NCBI RefSeq assembly: GCF_000813825.1
Contig: NZ_JWTA01000015.1
Coordinates: 124,001 to 188,000 of the forward strand
From: Chryseobacterium taiwanense
GTDB lineage: Bacteria; Bacteroidota; Bacteroidia; Flavobacteriales; Weeksellaceae
Direction: 5' to 3'
DNA length: 64,000 bases
Shown here: one piece after another, positions 39,705 to 46,985 of the stretch
Numbering within the stretch: the first letter of the stretch is position 1
Layout: each line of letters starts with the position of its first letter
Position numbers and translations under genes: made by a program
Notes under the pieces: model-generated
Seen by the model: the letters and a program-made list of their open reading frames with translations, nothing else
Databases searched by the model: none
What the model was told of the DNA's origin: nothing

Positions 39705-41051
39705 CTACAAACTTAGTGGAATTCCTGCATAGAAATTCAATAATTTTAAGCTAAATAGATAATTATATTTTGCCTGTGCTACAGAACCTTGCGCATTCGC
39801 ATAATTATTTCTGGCAACATTCAGATCAAAAATAGTCGTTCTTCCCGCAGCATAACTTTTCTCAGCAAAATCCATAGAAAGTTTAGAGCTTTTCTCGGCT
39901 TCCACTGCTGACAAATAAGTTTCGTAATTTGCATCAGCATCAAACTGTGCTTTCTGAACATTTTGTCTTACCGTCTGCTTCTGTTGTTCAAAAGAGTTTT
40001 TGGCAACACTTTCGTTAATCTTTGACTGCTCTACCTGAAGTTTTGTAATTCCTTTATTAAAAATCGGAATATTGACTGACAAAGCTGCCTGCTGTCCAAA
40101 GTTATCTTTATACTGCCCAAATAAATTTCTTTCGTAAACAGGCCTTGCCAAATCATCCACTCCTACGATATCCGTATTAAGCAGGTTGTTGTAGAAAGAC
40201 CCTATACTTGCACTTGCCGTTACTGTAGGCCAGAAAGCAGTTTTTGAAACTTCTGTCTGAGCTTCCGCAGATTTTATTCTACTTTCTGCTGCTTTGATCT
40301 GAGGCTGAGATTCGTAAGCCGTTGCTAAAACCTCATTAACCGATTTCAACTCCGGAGTCAATTGACCAGGAACACTTACGTCTTCTACATCAAAGTTTTT
40401 ATAATCCGGCAATTGTAAAAGCTGAGCCAAAGCAAATTGACTTCTCCCAACATTAATTTCAGCCGTTTTAAGGTTTTGTTTTTCTCTAGCCAATGCTGCT
40501 TCAGCTTCCGCCAAAACAGTTTGCGCCGTAGTACCTACTGATGTTGTTATTTTCGCTTTGTCATATTGCTTTTTAGCGTTTGCAACTGTACTTTCAGAGA
40601 TCTTTACAATTTCCTTATTCAATAACGTCGTTAAATATTGTTGTGCAATTTGTAATGAGATGTCATTCTTAATGGTTTCTACATCATATAAGCTGGCTTC
40701 TAAATCATACTCAGTTTTTCTAAGTGTTTTATCTAGTCTTCCGTTGTTGTATACCAAAATTTCAGCTCCTAGGCTTGCGCTGTTTCGAAAGACATCATTT
40801 CTTAAACTTCCTGTTCCGAAAGATGTTTGTCCAAAGCTAACGGTATTTCCTATACTTCCGGAAACAGTAGGGAGATAATTTTTTTTGGCAATTTTTAGGT
40901 TGGCATCCTGAGTTTGTTTTGAGTATTCATTTTGTATTACCTGCAGATTATTTTTCACAGCATAATCTACACATTCTCTCAATGACCACCTTTTCTGAGC
41001 ATTTAGCCCCAAGCAACTCAACCCTAAAATAATTACCAAAACTTTTTTCAT
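39705..41051 (-). CDS. TolC-family outer-membrane efflux protein
   Basis: A 448-residue protein with a signal peptide (MKKVLVIILGLSCLGLNAQ) and two OEP repeats, each of long coiled coil plus strands: ECVDYAVKNNLQVIQNEY opens the first, and LNEVLATAYESQPQIKAAESR-type helices repeat in the second. The typical end is a coil FDLNVARNNYANAQGSVAQAKYNYLFSLKLLNFYAGIPL. It forms the outer-membrane duct of a tripartite efflux or type I secretion system, but the inner-membrane partners (adaptor and pump) are not in this window. It starts the leftward unit tolC-sprT-manC. Confidence 0.9.
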   Translation of the reverse strand: MKKVLVIILGLSCLGLNAQKRWSLRECVDYAVKNNLQVIQNEYSKQTQDANLKIAKKNYLPTVSGSIGNTVSFGQTSFGTGSLRNDVFRNSASLGAEILVYNNGRLDKTLRKTEYDLEASLYDVETIKNDISLQIAQQYLTTLLNKEIVKISESTVANAKKQYDKAKITTSVGTTAQTVLAEAEAALAREKQNLKTAEINVGRSQFALAQLLQLPDYKNFDVEDVSVPGQLTPELKSVNEVLATAYESQPQIKAAESRIKSAEAQTEVSKTAFWPTVTASASIGSFYNNLLNTDIVGVDDLARPVYERNLFGQYKDNFGQQAALSVNIPIFNKGITKLQVEQSKINESVAKNSFEQQKQTVRQNVQKAQFDADANYETYLSAVEAEKSSKLSMDFAEKSYAAGRTTIFDLNVARNNYANAQGSVAQAKYNYLFSLKLLNFYAGIPLSL

Positions 41052-41150
41052 AATTCAGCTTTTTTTCACATTAGACGCGAAGATGTAAAAAAAGTTACAA
41101 TTAAAAAAAATTAATGTCCCTTTTTAAAAAACTTTTGAGAATTTTGTATC

Positions 41151-42395
41151 ATGACAAATGAACAATACCAAGAAGCCGTGGAATGGCTTTTCGTACAAGC
41201 TCCTAATTATCAAATCGATGGCCAAAAAGCATATAAACCAGGCCTACAAAATATAACCAGACTTTGCGATTTCTTTGGGAATCCTCAAGAAAAAATAAAA
41301 TGTATTCATATTGGAGGAACAAACGGAAAAGGATCTTCAAGTAACATGCTTGCTTCTGTGCTTCAAGAAGCTGGTTACAAAATCGGACTTTACAATTCCC
41401 CTCACCTGATTGACTTTACAGAACGTATAAAGGTAAACGGTAAAAATTGTGATAAAGAATTTGTCTTTGAATTCATTCAAAAACTAAAAAATCTTCCGGA
41501 AGATATTCGTCCTTCGTTTTTTGAATTTACTACCGTTATGGCTTTTGAATATTTTTATCAGCAGAATGTTGATTTTGCCATTATTGAAGTTGGACTAGGC
41601 GGAAGATTGGATTCAACAAACATCATTAAACCATTAGTTGCAGCCATCACAAATGTTCAGTTAGATCATCAAAATATTTTAGGAGATACCATTGAAGAAA
41701 TTGCTGGGGAAAAAGCCGGAATTATTAAAAATCTGATTCCTATTATTTCTGGCGATGAAAATGATGCTGTAAAAAATATCATTCAAAATAAAGCAAATCA
41801 AGAAAATGCCCCTTTTATTGATGCTACTTTGTTGAAAACAGAGCTTACTTCAGATCTAAAAGGAAATTATCAGTCTAAAAACATTAAAGTGGTTTTAGCT
41901 TTAATTGAAGAACTAAAAAAATTAGATCTATCCATTTCTGATAAAAATATTGAAGAAGGCCTTTTACACGTTCATCAAAACACCAATTTTATTGGTCGTT
42001 GGTTTGAATTCTCTAAAATGCCCTTGACAATCTGTGACACAGGACACAATCAAGCCGGATTAGAGTTCGTTTTTGAACAGTTAAATTCTATTGAGAAACA
42101 CAAACATATTGTTTTAGGCTTTGTGAATGACAAGAAAATAGATGAAGTAACCAAAATTTTACCCGAAAATTCTGAGTTCTATTTTGCAAAACCATCCATA
42201 AACAGAGGAAGGCATCCTAAAGATTATGAGAATTTACTGATTGAGGCAAAAATTTCTTATAAAATTTTCAATTCCGTACAGGAAGCCTATCTATCTGCGA
42301 AAGAACAATGTACAAACGAAGAAATGATTTTTATTGGCGGAAGTAACTTTGTAGTGGGAGAATTTTTAGAAAAAAATTTGGAGGTTTATAAATAA
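41151..42395 (+). CDS. folC: Bifunctional folylpolyglutamate / dihydrofolate synthase
   Basis: A 414-residue Mur-ligase-type enzyme. Seen are the P-loop IHIGGTNGKGSSSNML (about residues 51-66), EVGLGGRLDSTNII, NVQLDHQNILGDTIEEIAGEKAGII, and the C-terminal domain ICDTGHNQAGLEFVFEQL. These are the FolC motifs for adding glutamate to dihydropteroate and folates. It starts 100 bases after tolC, divergent from it. The tRNA-Val promoter lies inside its last 20 bases. Confidence 0.95.
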   Translation: MTNEQYQEAVEWLFVQAPNYQIDGQKAYKPGLQNITRLCDFFGNPQEKIKCIHIGGTNGKGSSSNMLASVLQEAGYKIGLYNSPHLIDFTERIKVNGKNCDKEFVFEFIQKLKNLPEDIRPSFFEFTTVMAFEYFYQQNVDFAIIEVGLGGRLDSTNIIKPLVAAITNVQLDHQNILGDTIEEIAGEKAGIIKNLIPIISGDENDAVKNIIQNKANQENAPFIDATLLKTELTSDLKGNYQSKNIKVVLALIEELKKLDLSISDKNIEEGLLHVHQNTNFIGRWFEFSKMPLTICDTGHNQAGLEFVFEQLNSIEKHKHIVLGFVNDKKIDEVTKILPENSEFYFAKPSINRGRHPKDYENLLIEAKISYKIFNSVQEAYLSAKEQCTNEEMIFIGGSNFVVGEFLEKNLEVYK

Positions 42396-42407
42396 GTTGT
42401 ATATTTG
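42377..42407 (+). promoter_or_regulatory. Consensus Bacteroidota promoter for the tRNA-Val pair
   Basis: TTTG at 42377-42380 and TATATTTG at 42400-42407 are separated by exactly 19 bases, the canonical Bacteroidota spacing. The start of transcription should fall near 42413, about 25 bases before the first tRNA. The site overlaps the folC 3' end. Confidence 0.8.
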
Positions 42408-42437
42408 CACCACTCTAAACGAGGAAACAAGTACAGA

Positions 42438-42512
42438 GGGTTCTTAGCTCAGTTGGTTCAGAGCATCTGGTTTACACCCAGAGGGTCGGGGGTTCGAATC
42501 CCTCAGGACCCA
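42438..42512 (+). tRNA. tRNA-Val (anticodon UAC), copy 1
   Basis: A 75-base cloverleaf: acceptor gggttct/aggaccc, D-arm gctc/gagc, anticodon arm tctgg/ccaga with loop tttacac (anticodon TAC), and T-arm ggggg/ccctc with loop ttcgaat. The discriminator is A; CCA is not encoded. It decodes GTA and GTG. Confidence 0.95.
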
Positions 42513-42545
42513 CAGAAAAGGAAACGAAACCTTTCAAAAAAATTC

Positions 42546-42620
42546 GGGTTCTTAGCTCAGTTGGTTCAGAGCATCTGGTTTACACCCAGAGGGTCGGGGG
42601 TTCGAATCCCTCAGGACCCA
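42546..42620 (+). tRNA. tRNA-Val (anticodon UAC), copy 2
   Basis: Identical in sequence to the first copy, 33 bases downstream, so the two are one dicistronic transcript. No integrase or attachment duplication was found beside it. Confidence 0.95.
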
Positions 42621-42625
42621 CAAAA

Positions 42626-42647
42626 AACTCTCTTTTTCAAGAGAGTT
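42626..42647 (+). terminator. Terminator after the tRNA-Val pair
   Basis: A 9-bp stem aactctctt / aagagagtt (42626-42634, 42639-42647) followed by a long T run. Confidence 0.85.
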
Positions 42648-42747
42648 TTTTTATTTTTATAATTTCAGCTTTTCGCAAGAATCTTCCTTGGATTAAATCC
42701 TTACAAATCATATTTATTTAAAACTTATTAGAAGGGTTAATTTCCTT

Positions 42748-42840
42748 TCATTTTTCACAAACCTCTCCCACGTGCCAAAACACTTCTACAAGGTCAAATT
42801 CCTCATCAATAAAGCTGAATACAGTCTTATAAATTCTTTT
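42748..42840 (-). pseudogene. Possible RelE/ParE-type toxin C-terminal remnant
   Basis: An open 30-codon stretch read leftward (KRIYKTVFSFIDEEFDLVEV then FWHVGEVCEK and a stop) is preceded by an in-frame TAG and has no start of its own. The pattern hydrophobic strand, Asp/Glu turn, strand, then a terminal basic/acidic tail resembles the end of RelE/ParE toxins. No antitoxin gene was found. The similarity is weak. Confidence 0.3.
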
Positions 42841-42863
42841 CTACATATTTTTTAGAAAGATTA

Positions 42864-43028
42864 TTATTTATTCTGGCCCGGCGCATAGGGTTTTGCGGAT
42901 TTAGATCCTGTCACTTTTTTCACCTGACCCGGAGGCAGACCATGGTTACCGTTAGACTTTATTCCTACACAGGATGTAAGAAACAAACCTAGTACAACCA
43001 TTATACCTATTTTTTTAAATGTTTTCAT
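42864..43028 (-). CDS. Small lipoprotein, 54 residues
   Basis: A tiny gene from ATG 43026-43028. The protein begins MKTFKKIGIMVVLGLFLTSC, a clear lipoprotein signal with lipobox LTSC (Cys20). The mature peptide is 35 residues: VGIKSNGNHG, LPPGQVKKVTGSKSAKPYAP and GQNK. The PPGQ(x)KK and SAKPYAPGQ motifs recur in short Bacteroidota lipoproteins that databases sometimes call quinol oxidase subunit 4, a label I would not trust. Location is the cell envelope. It has no co-directional partner within 45 bases of its stop, and a glycosyltransferase gene lies 46 bases upstream of its start. Confidence 0.75.
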   Translation of the reverse strand: MKTFKKIGIMVVLGLFLTSCVGIKSNGNHGLPPGQVKKVTGSKSAKPYAPGQNK

Positions 43029-43074
43029 GATGAATTCTTTTATTAGATAAATAAAAAACTATGCCATTATAGCA

Positions 43075-43974
43075 TTAACGCATTTCTTTCAACAGCAATC
43101 CTAGTTTATAAAAATCTAAATATCTAAGATTAACATTTCCTTTTAAAAGTTTTTTTTCTAAACCAACTTTTATTATTTGAAACAAATTTGCAAATAGAAT
43201 TATTAAAAACTTTTCATTTATTCGATTATATGCTTTTACAATCTTAATTTCAGTCAAGTTTGATTTCAAATTTTTATCCTGTAGCATTTTTGCTAAACTT
43301 TCCATTGACTCGTTTACCTTGATTAAATACTTCTCATTCGTTTCCAGATCATTATTAAAAATAGCATTCTCAATGTGATCAATCAATACACCTTCTCTTT
43401 TTAATTCCATTGCAAAAAGGAGATCTTCGTAACCATATTTTTGAAATTCAGGATTAAAAGGTATTTTTTCAAGAACTTCTCTGTTAATAATGAAATTATT
43501 AGTTTGGAAACACAAATAAGGCTTTTCTTGTCGTTGCTTAACGGGAGGATTTTCTCTTTCTATCGCAAATTTCCATCGGAGGCGATGGTTTTTATCTGGC
43601 GGAAAATTTGCAACTTTTCGCCCTCCATACACAATATTTGCGCCTTTATTATTTACTATAAATTGAATATATGATGATAAGAAAGTATTTGAAATAATTT
43701 GACCATCACAATCAAGAAACAAAAGATAGTCACCTTTTGTATAATTTAAAAACAAGTTTCTTATTCTTGTTCTCCCTATATTTTTTTCGAGAAAAACAAA
43801 TGCTTGTACCTCCTTCTGAAGCTCAGAATTGATTATTGTAAAGCTTTCTTCCGATGCATCATCAATAAGAATAATTTCGGCATCTATTTTATTATTTTCA
43901 ATTTCTTTTTTTAAATCAAAAACCAGCTCTCTTACATCAAAATTATATACAGGAATACAGATAGAAAGCTTCAT
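43075..43974 (-). CDS. Glycosyltransferase family 2
   Basis: A 299-residue GT-A glycosyltransferase from ATG 43972-43974, whose MKLSICIPVYNFD is the usual N-terminal strand; a longer frame to 44058 would overlap the upstream gene. Motifs are IILIDDASEE (about residue 34), the DXD-like DYLLFLDCDGQI near residue 86, and the acceptor-side GYEDLLFAMELKREG. It transfers a sugar from a nucleotide donor to a polysaccharide or lipopolysaccharide core; donor and acceptor are unknown. It ends a leftward cluster with a family 9 enzyme. Confidence 0.88.
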   Translation of the reverse strand: MKLSICIPVYNFDVRELVFDLKKEIENNKIDAEIILIDDASEESFTIINSELQKEVQAFVFLEKNIGRTRIRNLFLNYTKGDYLLFLDCDGQIISNTFLSSYIQFIVNNKGANIVYGGRKVANFPPDKNHRLRWKFAIERENPPVKQRQEKPYLCFQTNNFIINREVLEKIPFNPEFQKYGYEDLLFAMELKREGVLIDHIENAIFNNDLETNEKYLIKVNESMESLAKMLQDKNLKSNLTEIKIVKAYNRINEKFLIILFANLFQIIKVGLEKKLLKGNVNLRYLDFYKLGLLLKEMR

Positions 43975-43978
43975 TGGA

Positions 43979-44944
43979 TTAAATTTTTTCGACAATTTTT
44001 TGCACGTCAAGTTCTTCCAGACACGCCCAATCTCCTCGATAGCATTCTTTATCTCCAAAAACAGAACACGGCCTGCAAGTCAGATCCTCTATCTGAACCA
44101 CATCATCTTCACTTTGCCCAAAGCCTAAAAATCCGGCATAAGGGTGCGTCGATCCCCAAATAGAAATACATCTCGTTCCCATCAAACTTGCCAAATGCAT
44201 ATTTGCAGAATCCATAGAAATCATCAATTCCAGTTCTGAAATTTTATTCAATTCTTCTGAAAGACTCAATTTTCCTGATAAGCTATACGTATTCGGAATC
44301 TCCTTCTCCCACTTTTCTAAGGTTTCCGTTTCTTTTTTTCCACCCCCGAAAAAGTAAACTTTCTGTTTTTGGGCTAAAATCCTTGCTAATTCATAAGATT
44401 TTTCCAAGGGAAGCATTTTCCCTTGATGTTGAGCAAAAGGAGCGAAACCAATGCCCGATTTATTTTTTGAATTCGGTCTTAACTGATGGGACAGATTTAC
44501 TTTGAATCCCATTTCCCGGAAAACATCTGCATAACGTTCAACCGTTTTTTTCAACTGAACTTTATTCAGATTCCAAATATCTGTCAATCGTTCCTTTTCT
44601 TCTTTTCCTTTATTGATTTTAAAGACTTTAAGTCCTTTTCTTCTATAAATTTTATCTAAAATTTTTGTTCTGATCACATCATGAAGATTGGCGATCAGGT
44701 CAGGTTTAAATTCTTTAATTAATTCATTTGCTAATCTGTTGAGTCCAAAAAAACCTTTGTAATCATCGAGATTGATTCCTTTGAATATAACATTCGGAAT
44801 ATCAGCAAATAAACTCTCAAAATTTTTCCGGGAGACCATTATAATCTCCACATCCGGATTTTGTTCCAGAAATTCACGGAAAACCGGAGCTATCATTGCA
44901 ACATCACCAAAAGCCGAAAAACGATATGCTAAAATTCTTGTCAC
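43979..44944 (-). CDS. Glycosyltransferase family 9 (heptosyltransferase-like)
   Basis: A 321-residue GT-B protein of the ADP-heptose:LPS heptosyltransferase family. It begins ILAYRFSAFGDVAMIAPVF, with the family-9 nucleotide-loop entry, and continues with IGFAPFAQHQGKMLPLE and the C-terminal donor-site motif ISMDSANMHLASLMGTRCISIWGSTHPYAGF. It probably acts on lipooligosaccharide core. It ends 4 bases before the family 2 gene, so the two are one operon, and starts 2 bases after sufE. Confidence 0.9.
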   Translation of the reverse strand: MTRILAYRFSAFGDVAMIAPVFREFLEQNPDVEIIMVSRKNFESLFADIPNVIFKGINLDDYKGFFGLNRLANELIKEFKPDLIANLHDVIRTKILDKIYRRKGLKVFKINKGKEEKERLTDIWNLNKVQLKKTVERYADVFREMGFKVNLSHQLRPNSKNKSGIGFAPFAQHQGKMLPLEKSYELARILAQKQKVYFFGGGKKETETLEKWEKEIPNTYSLSGKLSLSEELNKISELELMISMDSANMHLASLMGTRCISIWGSTHPYAGFLGFGQSEDDVVQIEDLTCRPCSVFGDKECYRGDWACLEELDVQKIVEKI

Positions 44945-44946
44945 AA

Positions 44947-45366
44947 TTACGATTTCAACTGATAAGCAACTGCGTAAAACTTAATTTGCTTGGTCATAGC
45001 CATTAAACCATTGGCTCTAGAAGGAGAAAGAAACTCCTGTAAACCGATTTCCGAAATAAACTCGAAATCAGAATCCAAAATTTCCTGTGTAGAGTGACCA
45101 CTGTAAATACTCACTAAAAGAGAAACAATTCCTTTTGGTAGAATACCGTCAGAATCAGCATTAAAAAATAATTTTCCGTCTTTGAATTCTGCATCGATCC
45201 AAACTTTACTTTGGCAGCCTTTGATTAGATTTTCATCAGTTTTTTTATCCTCAGAAAGCCCTTTCAGCTCCTTTCCAAGATCAATGATATACTCATATTT
45301 CTGCTCCCAATCTTCAAGAAACGCAAATTCGTCGACAATTTCCTGCTGTTTTTCCTTAATGGTCAT
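44947..45366 (-). CDS. sufE: SufE-like cysteine-desulfuration protein
   Basis: A 139-residue SufE-family protein. The conserved sulfur-accepting Cys lies in LIKGCQSKVWIDAEF (about residue 50), followed by the typical ADSDGILPKGIVSLLVSIYSG and the C-terminal GLMAMTKQIK. It takes sulfane sulfur from SufS and activates it for Fe-S assembly. Placement at the head of a glycosyltransferase operon (2-base gap) is probably fortuitous. Other suf genes are not present here. Confidence 0.93.
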   Translation of the reverse strand: MTIKEKQQEIVDEFAFLEDWEQKYEYIIDLGKELKGLSEDKKTDENLIKGCQSKVWIDAEFKDGKLFFNADSDGILPKGIVSLLVSIYSGHSTQEILDSDFEFISEIGLQEFLSPSRANGLMAMTKQIKFYAVAYQLKS

Positions 45367-45505
45367 GTTCTATACTTTCTTTATGCAAAGATACTAAATT
45401 TTAGAGTTTTTACATTTTATGTTAAGTTCAGACCAATCCATTGGAAGAATAAATGATAGATTGAAATTGTAATTAATTGTTCTGATTTTTAAATGTAAAA
45501 ACAGT

Positions 45506-46609
45506 TTAAGAATAATGAGAAGCCATTTCAAAAACCTGCAGCAACTTTATCTCTTCATTTTCCCAGCAAAGGACATCTGCAGCTTTTTCAAGCTCAGTTT
45601 GATAATCTTTACGTCCTTTATTCAAAATACTTTTTAGAGCTTCTGCAATGGTGGAAGGTTCATGATTTTTAATGATTTCCCCCACATTAAACTGATTTTT
45701 GATATTCAGCATTTCCGGAAGATTTGCTAAAAGTAATGGCACTCTGGCCTGAATGCAATCCAGCACTTTATTCGGTAAAGAATAGTAATAACTTTCTCCC
45801 CCATTCTCTTCGATGCTCATTCCGCAATCTACAGTCAGAGTAATTTTTCTTAAATCATCGGGATGTAATTTTCCTAGGAACTTAACTTTATGCTGAAGAT
45901 TCTCTTTAAGAACCAATTCTTCATATTCCTTTTTCCTTGGTCCGTCTCCAGCAATTTGAAAAACAACATTTTCTACATGATGCATTGCCAGAATTGCTTT
46001 ATCAATTCCCCGAAAAGGATTGATTGCTCCCTGATATAAAAGAATTTTAGGATTATTATCCGGAATTTCTTGATTAAAATCTAATTTTCTTGGTGCATTC
46101 TGAACCACAACAGGATTAATTCCGTATCGATTTTTAAACCAATTGGCATATCCTGAACTTGCCGTAATCATCAGTTTAATCTTCGGAACAATTGTCTTTT
46201 CTAAGTATCTCCACAATTTTTGTGACATTTTGCCCTGAATTGCAGGCATTTCTGAAAAAATTTCATGACTGTCAAAAACCAATGGAATATTTAATTTTTT
46301 AGCAACCAGATAATTCGGTAATAAGGCATCCAAATCATTGGCATGAAGGATCGTATGTTGATCTGCTTTTTTCTTTAATTGATGGTACAATTTCCAGTTG
46401 AATTCAAAGTAAGCTGTTTTTAAACTTTTTGAAGCTAATTGTATTCTGGAAAATGGATAAGGTCGAGACATTTCCTCCGCCCCATTCCAATCATTTCCGA
46501 TGAGTTCAATATCGTACCCGTTTTCATATAAAGTTCTGCAAACCTTTTCTATACGCTGATCTGTATACAAGTTGCTAAACGCAGAAGTGATAATTTTTCT
46601 CTTACTCAT
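45506..46609 (-). CDS. Glycosyltransferase, GT-B (GT1/GT4-like)
   Basis: A 367-residue GT-B glycosyltransferase. The N-terminal Rossmann half contains ILHANDLDALLPNYLVAKKL and VFDSHEIFSEMPA. The C-terminal half has ILLYQGAINPFRGIDKAILAM, a GDGPRKKEYEEL-type donor loop and a Glu-rich site near SIEENGGESYYYSLPNK (the EX7E-like region). It is annotated as family 1/4. It belongs to a capsule, exopolysaccharide or LPS function by context. It overlaps the small YgjV-like gene by 4 bases at its 5' end. Confidence 0.85.
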   Translation of the reverse strand: MSKRKIITSAFSNLYTDQRIEKVCRTLYENGYDIELIGNDWNGAEEMSRPYPFSRIQLASKSLKTAYFEFNWKLYHQLKKKADQHTILHANDLDALLPNYLVAKKLNIPLVFDSHEIFSEMPAIQGKMSQKLWRYLEKTIVPKIKLMITASSGYANWFKNRYGINPVVVQNAPRKLDFNQEIPDNNPKILLYQGAINPFRGIDKAILAMHHVENVVFQIAGDGPRKKEYEELVLKENLQHKVKFLGKLHPDDLRKITLTVDCGMSIEENGGESYYYSLPNKVLDCIQARVPLLLANLPEMLNIKNQFNVGEIIKNHEPSTIAEALKSILNKGRKDYQTELEKAADVLCWENEEIKLLQVFEMASHYS

Positions 46610-46833
46610 TGCTTCTTTTTATCCGCCAAAAGATGGTAAATTTGTATAAAGCAAATTAATCCGTTGGGAATAATTACCGGCCAAAGCATTCCGCTGAAAA
46701 AGCCATAAATGACAAAACAGATACAGCCAATCATATTCACAACCCTGATTTTTCTTATATCTTTCAATATGAAACTCAGCACAATAAAAAGTGAAGCGGA
46801 ATATCCGATATAAGTAGCAATTTCGGGAATCAT
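46606..46833 (-). CDS. YgjV-like small membrane protein
   Basis: A 75-residue protein with three hydrophobic segments: IATYIGYSASLFIVLSFIL, IRVVNMIGCICFVIYGFF, and LWPVIIPNGLICFIQIYHLL. The pattern fits the YgjV family of small membrane proteins (related in size to half-SWEET units). The start ATG 46831-46833 is chosen because it places the first helix at the N-terminus; an in-frame start at 46872 adds 13 residues with an extra hydrophobic segment. It overlaps the glycosyltransferase start in an ATGA. No substrate is known. Confidence 0.6.
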   Translation of the reverse strand: MIPEIATYIGYSASLFIVLSFILKDIRKIRVVNMIGCICFVIYGFFSGMLWPVIIPNGLICFIQIYHLLADKKKQ

Positions 46834-46985
46834 GAGAAAAATTTTGAGAATAACAAACTTAATCATTTTCAATAAGATAATAAAATTTTTTCTGCCATAA
46901 AGTCATTTATTGATTTTTGGTAAAATATTTGTAATTTAGATAATGAATAAATGGCAATGTTGCTTTTATTCTAATGAGATATATT

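Noticed and set aside
42438..42620. tRNA-Val pair as an integration site
   Set aside because: No integrase, direct-repeat attachment pair or foreign block was found within several kilobases.
42405..42662. Open reading frame across the tRNA-Val pair encoding a repeated peptide
   Set aside because: The repeat is the translation of two identical tRNA genes. The cloverleaf structure, promoter and terminator explain the sequence.
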